Assembly (NCBI GenBank): GCA_037176885.1
Contig: JAWWNJ010000055.1
Location: 558,001-622,000, forward strand
Direction: 5' to 3'
Length of the DNA stretch: 64,000 nucleotides
Origin: Favolaschia claudopus
Taxonomy: Eukaryota > Basidiomycota > Agaricomycetes > Agaricales > Mycenaceae
Of this stretch, positions 12,781 to 22,718 are shown piece by piece. The stretch's first letter is position 1. Every line of letters begins with the position of its first letter. Made by a program: the position numbers and the translations under genes. The notes under the pieces were generated by a model. That model was not told the origin of the DNA and searched no databases. It worked only from the letters and a program-made list of their open reading frames with translations.

Positions 12781-13639
12781 TCACTTCTTCGTCCACTCCT
12801 TCGCCGTTGCGAGGAACTTTGCCTTATCGTTCTTCAGCAGCTGTAAAGCGAAACTGTCGTCACAAATTCATTTGGGTCAAAGAGACAACCCACCGCCGCG
12901 ATCTGGGGCTCGAAAGGGTCATCCGGGTCCGGATTGTTGACCTTCTCTTGTATTATGATGAGCACTAGAAGCGATCTACGTGTTAGCTAATGGAGTCAAT
13001 GCAGCCATCCAGTTTCGTCAAGAAAAACCCACCAGATGACAATGTGACCGAAGGCTTCCACTAGCTTCAAGTAAGTGGTCGTTTCTGCAGGGAGAACCGG
13101 ATAGACTTGCCTCGTCGCGAAGTACAGGAACGCAGATGCTGCCTTCTTCATTTATTCCGGGGTGATAGATCTTGGTCGTAAATGTAACCTTTGTTACCTT
13201 TAGAGAAGCGCACAGTGCAGCAGGCGTCGAATAGTTACTGTCGGTGCCTTAAATGGAAAATTCTGCGGCAGAGACATCGTGAAGTGAAATGTGCCATTCT
13301 TGTATGGCGAATCTGACTGGAAGATAGTAAACGTCCAGAGCGAGATCGCGATCGCTTTGTAACCCACAGCTGCTTTAATGGCACATTTCCATTCGAACAA
13401 GCTGTCGTCTTTAGTCTCAACAGATATTCCCTAAATCCTCTTGGAATCGGACGGAGCAAAATAAAGAGAGAGAGCCACTGACCTCTATTGGTTTCTTGTT
13501 GATGTCTGCTAATTCCTGTAGAGCGATGAATTACGGCCCAAATTTTGGAGATCTGAATACCTTTTGAATACGGCTGGCTGCAGATTAGACTGACGACTAG
13601 AAGCGCGGTCGGATTGGACACTCACCGGAGAGCAGTCAT
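12781..13639 (-). CDS. Ubiquitin-conjugating enzyme E2 with HPG motif
   Basis: Accepts ubiquitin (or a related modifier) from an E1 on its active-site Cys. Nine exons (13639-13626, 13573-13561, 13515-13483, 13430-13368, 13316-13239, 13188-13111, 13060-13033, 12964-12894, 12840-12781) give 145 residues, a bare UBC fold. Landmarks are LRRIQKELADI (helix 1), SPYKNGTFHF, FPFKAPTVTFTTKIYHP, GSICVPVLRDEWKPS with the catalytic Cys codon at 13134-13132, and NNPDPDDPFEP. The usual HPN tripeptide reads HPG here. The intron at 13110-13061 has a GC donor (AG|GCAAGT), needed to restore RDEWKPS. A 13-nt exon encodes the end of helix 1. I cannot assign an E2 subfamily. It shares a 58-bp promoter with ASH2. 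Confidence 0.93.
13061..13110 (-). other. GC-AG intron in the E2 gene
   Basis: This 50-nt intron begins GCAAGT after GAG and ends GCTAG before TGG. Removing it joins VPVLRDE to WKPSVTLSS, the invariant E2 sequence around the active-site loop. No GT donor in the correct phase restores the WKP motif. The donor fits the known GC-AG consensus (AG|GCAAGT). Confidence 0.85.
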
Positions 13640-13697
13640 GAAAGTCAGGATGAGGTACACACCTGTCACATTTTGTGACACAAATTCAATATCCTTG
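13640..13697. promoter_or_regulatory. 58-bp divergent promoter between E2 and ASH2
   Basis: Only 58 bp separate the divergent start codons at 13639 (minus) and 13698 (plus). Transcription of at least one gene must therefore begin inside or beyond the other gene, or ASH2 must use a different start. No TATA box is visible. The sequence holds a TGTCACATTTTGTGACA imperfect palindrome at about 13666-13682. Confidence 0.6.
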
Positions 13698-15865
13698 ATG
13701 TCCACTGCATTTCTGGACCAGGTTCCATCTTCACCAACGCCTTCTCCTGCCCCCGCTCTCCCTTCTGCTCCAGTACCTGCTTCTGCAGCAACACCCTCAG
13801 CGCCCGCTCAAAGTCGTAAGAGGAAACGCGCTCCTGCCGCTGCTCCATCTCCTGCTCCTTCCGAGCCAGGGGCGGCGAGCACTCCTGCTCCAGAGTGTGT
13901 CCCATTCGGCCACAGACAATGACTTGTAACTAAATTGCTTCATGAAGAGTTCTTTCTTCGCGCGCGGACCTCTCTGCACGTCCCCGACTGTCTATTTCCC
14001 GTGGTCCGCATTTCCTGCCCACCGCAGAAGGGTCCGAGTTCTTCAAAACTGAACTTACCGGCGTCAATCGCATTGGATATCGATACACACCTGCCGGAAT
14101 AAACCCCCCTGGCCATTTCCTGCCCTGCCGAACTATCGAAAGCAATCCAACTTCTTACAGAATTAGTTGGGAAGATCGTAGTTCTTTTGTCGCCGTGACC
14201 AAGGATGGATTGGGACTACTCGGGAGCAGCGGCTTCAGAAGTGCGCGATGTAATGCGCCTGTACGGGAGGGCCGTTGGTATATGGAGGTGAAGATTGTCC
14301 GTGGAGGTGGAGAGCATTTCCATGAAGACGGAAAGCGCGAGGGAAGCCATGTTAGGGTTGGTTGGGGGAGGCGGGAAGCCCCCCTCAATGGGCCTGTTGG
14401 TCTGGACGGATACAGCTACGCGATGAGGGACGCGACCGGTCAGAAAGTAACCCTCTCCCGACCACGGCCGTACGGACGATCATTTTCGACTGGGGATGTC
14501 ATTGGCATGTACATTTCTCTTCCGTCAAAGCGGAAGGCCAACCCCAAAGATTCCCATGACCCTGCGCGTACCAAGCGCGAACGCATCGCGATCGACTTGA
14601 AAGGCCAGGAAGTTTTTGAAATCCTAGAATACACACAGTCCAAAGAGATGGCCGCCCTGATGGACTATTCAGGAAAGTCTTCGACGTCTGCATCCATCCC
14701 GTCCTCCAAGAAAGTGGCTAGCGGAAAACTGCCAGAACGTGGTCCCTCCAACGCTCCCAAAGCCAATGCTGCAAACCTTCGGCCTCTTCCCGTCCTCCAC
14801 GATTCACATATCGCCTTTTTTGTCAACGGAGAGTGCCAGGGAATTGCGTTTCAAGACTTGTATGACTATCTGCAGCTGCGGCAGACTGACACTTCTCGAA
14901 AGGCAAAAGACCGTAAGCGAACGCGCGAGGGAGTGAAGGAACACACTGAAAATCCGTTCGACGACGGAACTCTCGGTTATTACCCATTCATATCCTTATT
15001 TAACGAAGCCTGTGTGAGGCTTAATCCTGGGCCTAATTTCGACTTCCCTCCCCCACGCGACATAGAAGCGCTGCTTTTCGATACTGCAGAGTCTGAACAA
15101 CAGACGTGGCGCCCCATCTGTGAACGTTATGCGGAATTCATGGCCGAACAGTGGGCACTGGACGCAGTAGAAGAGGAGGAAGCCTCCGCAGAAGCTGTCA
15201 GACACGCAGCATTGGAGAAAGCACAGGCCGAGAAAAAGGCTCAGAAGAACAAGAGGCGCCAACAAACGGAAGCTCGCAAGCGTGCCAAAATTGCATTAGA
15301 AACAACGTCGACAATCGATGATGACCGTATGGGCTCTGTCGCCTCTGGTCCGGGTCAACCCAGTCCATTGAGGCACGGCACTGCCTACATACCCCACACA
15401 CCTGAACCTGCCCCGCGTTCGGATGATCCCTCTTACAGCTCCCCTATCTCCGCACTCGATAGAGTGCATCCTCAGAGACTGACGACAGGTTTTGAGGCGT
15501 CTCGCCAAGTCCCAAGCGAAAGCCCTAGTGAAGCCACTTCCAGACCAGATACACCTCACACGTACGCTTACTCCCCGGATCTGCCGTCTGCTATGGACGA
15601 CATTCGACCAGAACCGCGCAGTCACGCAGCACTGTTAGGACCAGGACAACCCGGAGAAGGGTGGATTCCTTACACCCCTCCCGTGAAGCGTCCCACTACC
15701 AGTTCAGCAGAAGAATTGCATCGGCCTAAGTTATTGGCAGGACCTGGACAGCCGAGTAGTCCGAGAATGGCTGCTGTTTATGGTTATAATGCTCACAACA
15801 CTACGGACGAACCTGGATCCGTTGAGCAATCACTTCCGTCGAGCGTACCTTCCATGGCCAAATAA
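13698..15865 (+). CDS. ASH2: COMPASS complex subunit Ash2 (SPRY-domain protein, Bre2 homologue)
   Basis: Subunit of the Set1/COMPASS histone H3-K4 methyltransferase in the nucleus. Two exons with one intron of 53 nt at about 13895-13947 (two equivalent splice pairs fit). After a Pro/Ala/Ser-rich N-terminus with a basic patch (SRKRKRA), the SPRY region begins: IGYRYTPAG, YRISWEDRSSFVAVTKDG, GRWYMEVKIVRG, HVRVGWGRREA, DGYSYAMRD and FSTGDVIGMYI. After an insertion it closes with IAFFVNGECQGIAFQDL, YYPFISLFNEACVRLNPGPNF. This split SPRY with a late FFVNG strand is the Ash2/Bre2 signature. Residues about 390-450 form a charged coiled-coil-like stretch (EKAQAEKKAQKNKRRQQ) and the remaining tail is disordered. 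No PHD finger is present, as in other fungal members. Confidence 0.9.
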
Positions 15866-15939
15866 TGTAATTAGTAAGTAGCACTAGTGTACACAGATCC
15901 CGAAGTTATTACAAAGAATGGGTATATAGATTTGACAAT

Positions 15940-18900
15940 TCAATGATATTGAGTAGTAGGCACCCATCTTGGCGGGGGAGTTCGGACAGTATAGCCAGCT
16001 GTTTCACCCAAGCCTTTTTCCTTTTCCACGCGAATCTCAAACACCCACTCGTCGTTCTCGTAGTCAACCTGGCACCAGTTACGGCGGCCCATGATGAATT
16101 TTTGTTTACGAGGTCGGCCATTAGGCTCGGTCGCAAAAATGGGAATCTGTTGAGGAGGTCAACGTCAAACGTCTGCATCCAAATGAAGAATGCATTCACC
16201 ATGCTCTCGTCAGTTGAGACCGCATGCATTGTTTTATGATTTTTCGAAGCCAAAGAGGACACCATTGTTATCACAGCATTGGGCCTTCAGATCCATCAGT
16301 ATGGCGCGGTGACAGGTGAATAAAGCATACGGAGGAGTATTGACAATAGCTGAGGTTACTACGTTGATCATGTAGCGGTGATCCTCTGGCGGGGGGATTT
16401 CTGCTTGTTTGGCAACTTTCAATGTTTTGAAAACACCGACGGCTGCGCAGTGCACATCTCCGGAGAGGAAAGAGATTCGGATCCGATGGATCTTCGCAAA
16501 CTTTTGAAGCTGCTCGACGAACCAATTTCGCTCTTTCTGTTTCACCATTTAATCAAGTTGAGACCAGCTATAGAAGATATCTCGGCAGACCTTGTGCGAG
16601 CGGGCGGTCCAGTGGTCGTTCTTCGTTGAGATAAATTGACAATAGATGGCCACGATGTGTCGACACACACCAAATCATCAAGCAACTCCGGATCAGCGTT
16701 GAATTTATTGACGAAGGAAGTCAATCCTAGAGAACCCGTCTTGGCGAGAGCGGTAAGAGGATTGAACTTCGATTCCAGTGCCGACTCCAGGAACACCAAT
16801 CTCGGATAAGCGATGGGGATGCCGATCTGTACACACAGATGTTCCACATTTGGGGGCAATTGAGTCAATCGCTCAAAAATCTTCTGGTATTGTGCTTGAC
16901 TGCACACTTGATCTTTCTTCCGTTCAGCGCTGGAACATAGAATAGAGCACATGTCAGATCAACTTCGGAGAATTAACTTACCGACAATCTAAAAGGAGGA
17001 TATATGTTTGAGGTCCCATATAGCCCAGAAAAGAGTGACTAGGGAAAGGAATGTAAGGGCCGTTCGAGGCGCCAATGATGACTGATCGGTTCAAGTGTTG
17101 GCCGGGTCGGTCGTCGACGCCGTCGACATCGACTACAACGAGGTTTTGGGACCGAAGGTACGAAACAGCAAGGGGCGCACCATTAATGAAGCACTGAAAG
17201 AGAAGAAAGAAAAAATATCCACGACTCCCAATTCTAGGATTTCAAGGAAGTGAACGGGGTGTAAGGGGAGAATAAAATGATGGTTACGTTCGGAAGATTG
17301 GAGCCAGTTGCATATCGTCTGGATCTGCCACGGCGTGAGCAAAACACTGCAGGAGAAGAGGGAACTCTTACAGCTTCCAAACCCGTCAATCTAGTTCGGG
17401 ATATTCAATTGTCAATCATTATGTATGAATTCGACGTACAAGGTCTTGAGGAATTCGTGGTCAGTTAGAATGGAAATCAATGCAGACAGACATTGCTCTC
17501 ACCATGATCATCTGCAAAGTGAATGAGTCAAGTTTAGAGCTGCGTCACATAATTGACGAACCAGCCATATTCATCATCGGTCTTGGCGGACTATGAGTTG
17601 TCGAGCGAAGGGTCAGGACTATATATACCTACATGGTACTATTTGCCCTTGCATACGCTCCGCTCCGCCACTGGGCACAGTAGTGATTGAAGTAGAAACG
17701 ATCTATGGCGGAACTGATTTCGTCCGTCATCGCACATTGCTTTCGTTCGTTGGGCTTGCTGTTGATCCACTCTTGCAGTTCCGGCTCCCGAGTGATGCTG
17801 GTGGAGGTCATTCAAATTCCAGAAAGAGATCGACGGTCTCACCTGTCGCAGTATATTTGGTCCCCTCCGCCGACCAAGGCGTGAAACGGTTCCTCCGCCT
17901 AGCCCACAGATCAGCACCTCAGTTGAAATTTATGAGAGAAAGAATGTACATGTTTGCTGAGCAGATCTATCCACACTGGATCATACCCACTGTTGTACCC
18001 TGGCCCTCTAAAGTCGTCAGGGTTGATTCCGGCAGAAAATCCATTGCACTGAAAATCTGGTGAATATGGAAAAGGGACAAAGAAAATAAAAATTACAGAA
18101 TAGGCGGCCCATCTCATGTTCTGATTCGCACCTGGAACGTAGAATGTTATCGGCTGTCCGTTGTTGATTCTGTACGTGATGGCCATTTCATTCGGTCCAA
18201 GCTGCACCAGAATCAATGACGGCCACTGAACGAGAAAGTATTAAACGTGCAGGTATTTCGAGCGCGAAACGCCAGAAAGTGGAGGTTCTGCCAGTTGATC
18301 AAACCGGACGTCGGTAGGGAAGTAGCTTAAACTTACCCATTATGCCCCGCGTATACCCAAATCTCGTGGCCCGGTACATGTTCTTTCCTAGCGTTCATAC
18401 TGGGAGCAGGTATGTGTCCATTACTGCCAGAAGGAAGACCATTCAGCGTATTCTTTGGATGCGGGTCTGCAGGATGAGGGCCAAGATCGAACGACGGAAG
18501 ATGCGCCCTGTGAGTCTTGGACCGAGGTCGTGCCCTGGGCTGGTCCGGGTCCCATTCCAGTTGCAGAGTAGGATTAGGCTCGTAAAGAGAACCCGCATCA
18601 GCAGCTAGAGCCAGATCAAACACGGACAGATGCAAAGAACGCTGTACGCACTGACGATCATGACGGCCCCGTACCAGACTCCGTCTACAACGGTGTCATA
18701 ACGCAGAAGCGGTCCAACCATGAACTAAAAATTCTTTCAATATGGCCGCCTCACAATACCCTGCGAGACACACCTGCAGGTGAGGCTCCATTCGCGGCAC
18801 TCTTAGGAATTGGGACCTCTCAACGGCCGACATGGCAGTCAGGTTACTGGAAGTTACTGAATCTCTAGTTACGCTTCCAAACTGATATCCGCGTGCATAT

Positions 18901-19112
18901 TGTGCATCCTTTGGTGGAGGCGGAGGACCAGGAGTCGTAGGAGTGGCAGGCCGAGAGCGGGCGAAGCTCTCTGACGGTCGAATGTGTGGATGGAAACCAC
19001 CAATGAAACTCTCGTCCATCGGGTTGATGAGTTCGACGGGGGCATGGCCAGCGGCATAATATTCACTCTCGTGTTGAGCGCGTCGGCCTGCTTTCCAGCC
19101 TGGATTATCCAT
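15940..19112 (-). CDS. PhoD-like phosphatase-domain protein
   Basis: Fungal PhoD-like metallophosphatase, a large protein with an N-terminal disordered Pro-rich region and a PhoD-type core. It starts MDNPGWKAGRR (19112). A short predicted ordered block (GPLLRYDTV, near 18710) is followed by the GSLYEPNPTLQLEWDPD region. The C-terminal catalytic part contains TDEISSAIDRFYFNHY, FLGYMGPQTYILLLDCR, RISFLSGDVHCAAVGV (metal-binding GDVH, near 16470) and HRYMINVVTSAIVNTPP. It ends with a conserved WVFEIRVEKEKGLGETAGYTVR stop at 15940. Many short introns interrupt it; exon borders were not all worked out. Substrate is unknown for the fungal proteins. The family assignment is firm, the enzymatic role inferred. 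Confidence 0.88.
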
Positions 19113-19491
19113 GGAAGCAAGAGAGGGCTATGCACCCTGGTTGTTGGTGAAAGTAAAGACGCGAAATAGCACCACCGGGCAAGGACGCGAAGCAAGGATG
19201 GTGAAAGGGAAGAAAAGCGTGTATGAACAATGTTGATGGATCAAAAATTCTAGGCCGATTCAATGGCGGACCAGTCTAAGCGTACGCTGGCCAACAGACT
19301 CGAACAGTTCCATGACGCATTTGGACCGTTCCGCGGACGGCGCAAACGAGGCGTAATACCGAGCCACTCTCAGAGCACCGGGGCGGCTGGGCGTACGCAG
19401 CTTGTCATAAACAGTCAATGATTTGTCTTCGAAACGTCACGAAGCGATTATAAAAACTCCGCGTTACACTCTGTAAATGTAGGATACGATA
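19113..19491. other. Intergenic, no gene recognised
   Basis: About 380 bp between the 5' end of the PhoD-like gene and the 3' end of CAP, both on the minus strand. A 52-codon open frame on the plus strand starts at about 19264 but has no recognisable motif. I see no repeat or RNA gene. Confidence 0.5.
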
Positions 19492-21401
19492 TTATCCTAC
19501 ATGTTCCACCACAGTAGTGACCAGTTTCCCGTTTTTCACGACCGTCCTCAACATCTCTGGAACTGCCTGCTCCTCAAACACCCCATCTTCTTCCCCTTCA
19601 ACTGGTAGGCTGACATTGATCGCGCTGCACTTAGCAGACGTGATCTCGGCATTCAAGCTCCCTTTCGACAAATAGATCTGGCCTGAATCAGTGGTATCCA
19701 GTTGTATCATGGGCGCGGAGCCCGTGATTTGTAGTGTGAACGACGGAGAATTGGTGACAGATATGGAGGAAACCACAGAGTCAACCAAAACCTGGGTTTT
19801 GACGCAGTTTACTGCAATGAAATTGAGTCGCAATTACGCCTTGCACCTCTTGACCACTTACCCAGCGTCACGGCGTTCACTTTCCCCTTGATCACAATGG
19901 TAGACTCTTTACATCCAAAGAGGTTGACCGCTTGATTTAGCTGAACATCCTCCAAAGTGAGGCCACGCTCATGTTCCTGGTATTCCTAGCATATTTTCTC
20001 AGTGACTTTATGAAGTTAGACGACGGTCGGGATCCTTACAATTGCCCAGTTCTTGCCTTCCAGAGCGAATTTGGGAGGTTTCTTGCCGCTCAGGGAGGAT
20101 GGCTTGGAGGGTTTGACGGGTTTCTTCGGAGGAGCTATGGGAAAATTTTGAATACCACGTATGTGTTTGCCAGTGTAGAGTCTCACCAGCTGAACCAGAA
20201 GAACTCGGAACAGAACCGCCTGCTCGCAAAGCCGGGTTCTTGTGCGTCATTTCACTCTTGTCGACTTTACGCAACCCCTTAGTTACTTCTTCCCCTCGAT
20301 TCAATTCTGCGAACACGGCTGCAGCTCCCCCAGCCGAACTCGCTGCCGGCGCGGTAACGGGAGGAGGTGGAGGCGGAGGCGGGGGAGGACCGCCTGCTCC
20401 TCGCGAAGAATTATATTCTGCAACGGTAATTCCCTGGAAGAAATTTGGGTGGATATGGATGTATCAGAACGATGCACCAACCCGTTTATTCCAAGCCAAG
20501 CCAGTTGTATGGTGTTCGACAACGTACAAGCGCATGGCTTCCAGTATCGCGATAAATGATCTCACCCATTCAACATGCTTTTGATCCCTGAAACGTCTTC
20601 AGACAGAACGCCAGTTCACGAAAAGCAACCTCATACTTCTCCTTGAATTCCTTGATAACCTTGTTTCCGTTGTAAAGCACGCTTTCCTTGATTTCTGCCA
20701 AATATGGTCCTGGCTTGGGCTGCAATGTGTTGTGTTGGATGTTGTGAAGATGACAGTAGCCTTCGATGAACGTACGTTAACGATCCATGCAACGCCCAAG
20801 CCACCGTCGCCAACAATGGTGATGTGTGTAAACCACTCCCTGTCTTTCCGACCAGCGTCTTTGCAGCGCGTTATAGCCTCAATATCGGCCTGTATGGGGA
20901 CCAGAAGTTTCTCGAGGCCATCTTTGTCGGGTTGTTGACATGAACCACTTAGAAGGAGGAAAGAACGCAATCCCTGGAATTGCTTTTCGAGGATGGCAAC
21001 CTGGAGGCATTCAGAGCCAATATTTTTAAAGATAATGATGCATTACGATCTCGATGACGGACTGCCCAGCGAAACTGCGGGTTAATTGCAGAAAAGGTTT
21101 CAATTTCCCGTCAATGACTAGTTCATCGAACGCAACAACGCTGGGGGGGACTTCCTGTGCCGTAGGTGCAGCAGGGGGAGGCGGAGGAGGTGGGGGTGGG
21201 GGCGGGGCTGCAGCGTACTGGGAAGCATCTTTCGGAGGACTAGGCGCGTTCTGACTCTGTGCTAGCGCGAAGTCTTCTATGCGGGATGTAGCGGCCTCGA
21301 GGCTGAGACCCATGGTTTGAGAATAAGAGGGGTAGAAATAGGGTCTGCCCATTCACTCACCGCTTGATTATCGTGGCTAAGGAGTGTAAACCGCCCGACA
21401 T
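19492..21401 (-). CDS. SRV2: Adenylyl cyclase-associated protein CAP/Srv2
   Basis: Actin-monomer recycling factor that also binds adenylyl cyclase. The start at 21401 gives MSGGLHSLATIIKRLEAATSRIEDFALAQS, the N-terminal cyclase-binding coiled coil. A polyproline run (11 consecutive Pro near 21200), the helical folded domain (IQADIEAITRCKDAGRKDREW, ITIVGDGGLGVAWIV), a second polyproline stretch with a WH2-like region (LRKVDKSEMTHKNPALRA near 20270) and the C-terminal beta-helix CARP domain (LEGKNWAIVNHE, CKESTIVIKGKVNAV, CVKTQVLVDSVVSSISVTNS, VPEMLRTVVKNGKLVTTVVEH) follow in the classic order. Both Gly/Pro-rich stretches read as GGAGG repeats on the plus strand. Two short upstream ATGs lie in the leader (see findings). 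Confidence 0.94.
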
Positions 21402-21553
21402 TTGTTGCAACTGAGATTTGGTCTGCGGAAAGTCTAACAGCGTTTGATGGCACTCGCTTACTAAGCAAACTTGTCTGCGTTGACTTCATTGAGAAGAGAC
21501 ATATTGTGCTACATCTAAGTACGAACTAACACGAAGAGAGGAAAACTCGAAAT

Positions 21554-22026
21554 TCATTCTGACTCTAAATCCTTGGCTTTGCGTTTCTTTCTGGCTTTTT
21601 TCAAACGGCGGCGCTCCCGTTCGCGTTGTTTCGCCTGTTGCAATTCTCCTTTGGACAATCCCGGATTTTGGAGCTTATCGAGCTGCTCAGGCGGTCAATC
21701 AGACATCAAGTGGGATGCTCGGCAGAAACACGCCTTCTCAATTAACTGACGTCGTGCAAGCTCTCTGTTCAACGCCAGAGAACGTGTTTGGTGACAGCTC
21801 ACTCGGATACCAGTCGGTCGATGAAGCAGTTGGACATTATTTTCAGTTTTGTTAACCGACTGCCCTCCCTGAGAACAATGAATATATGTATCCGGGTGTA
21901 CGCAATGACTTCGACCCGAGAACATACCGGCCCACTCCCTCGAACAAAAGCTTCTTCAATGTCGTTCTCGCTCAACTCAGGCACAGTACGATTTTTGTGT
22001 GCCTTTTTGAGGGCGGAATAGAACAT
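21554..22026 (-). CDS. RSO55: Mitochondrial GGQ release-factor homologue (MTRFR/Rso55 type)
   Basis: Class I release-factor homologue that keeps only the catalytic GGQ domain; relatives (human MTRFR, fission yeast Rso55) rescue stalled mitochondrial ribosomes. Exons 22026-21928, 21868-21734 and 21682-21554 give 120 residues: [20 protein letters not shown] (GGQ codons at 21868-21860), [48 protein letters not shown], then a very basic tail ([18 protein letters not shown]) like the ribosome-entry tail of this family. The last intron uses a GC donor. The first ATG lies 48 nt past the MZM1 stop in the same frame and lacks an obvious presequence, so an upstream start by splicing from within MZM1 is possible (see findings). 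Confidence 0.88.
21683..21733 (-). other. GC-AG intron in the GGQ release-factor gene
   Basis: A 51-nt intron with donor AAG|GCGTGT and acceptor GAGCAG. Its removal yields RRQLIEK joined to [10 protein letters not shown], matching the family; without it the frame stops within 15 codons. No GT donor in phase 0 is available. The donor is a weaker match to the GC-AG consensus than in the E2 gene. Confidence 0.65.
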
Positions 22027-22074
22027 CGGAGGCGAATCACGAGCAGGCGCAAGGACTTCTGGAGCACTAAGAAA

Positions 22075-22586
22075 TCAGGAGTGCCGGAGAAAACTTGAAC
22101 AAACGCACGCTTGAGATTCATTCTCGTTTCGCCGAGAACGACGACTTGTGTCCATAGGCAATGGATTCTTTATAGTGTCGTTAACACCCAGTTCGGTCTC
22201 GTGGGTCATACGTATTCCTAGGCGTATTGAGGGTTTGCTATAAGCAGCTATCGGGAAAAGCAAGCGCACTCCAAGTATCAGCGTCGTCCGACTTTCGGGT
22301 TGCCTGAACGAGATTTTTCCGAACAACACTCGCAATTTCCCGTCCCAGAGTATTCTTTTCCTCGTACGCAATGGGATCCGATATATTCTGCGCTGCAACC
22401 GCGTCTTGCCTTATTTTGAGGCGAAAGGCTAGAATATTCCACGTTTTAGCACACGTCAGGGACAGAGAACAGAGAAAGCGGACCTTCGAGTACCCGTTCA
22501 TCACCAGCGAATGTAGATGAGGAGGCTCTGAAAAGTTGTCGATAAGCAGAGCGCGCAGCAGCCCGCAGTTCGTGGGTGATGGTCAT
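22075..22586 (-). CDS. MZM1: Mitochondrial zinc maintenance protein Mzm1 (LYR family)
   Basis: LYR-motif matrix chaperone for the Rieske protein in cytochrome bc1 assembly (LYRM7/MZM1). Exons 22586-22484, 22428-22270 and 22217-22075 give 134 residues. Visible features are AARSAYRQLFRASSSTFAGD (LYR-like region, here SAYRQLFR), LEAFRLKIRQD, NLVQATRKSDDADTW and ELGVNDTIKNP, all in family order. It ends with a Ser/Arg/Cys-rich tail (SRRSRRNENES) that is not part of the family core. The gene is head-to-head with histone H1, 132 bp between starts, and abuts the GGQ release factor downstream. Confidence 0.91.
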
Positions 22587-22718
22587 GAAGAGGGATGTCA
22601 CGCTAGATGTGACATCAACACGTGATGAACGCGATTTCCGTTTGACGCGACTGGTTTGTTTGTGCGTAAACAAACGTTGTTTAACCGGACACCATCTATC
22701 CAAACTCGCCCTTCAACA

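Noticed and set aside
21054..21254. Gly-run ORF on the plus strand
   Set aside because: Antisense of the CAP polyproline stretch.
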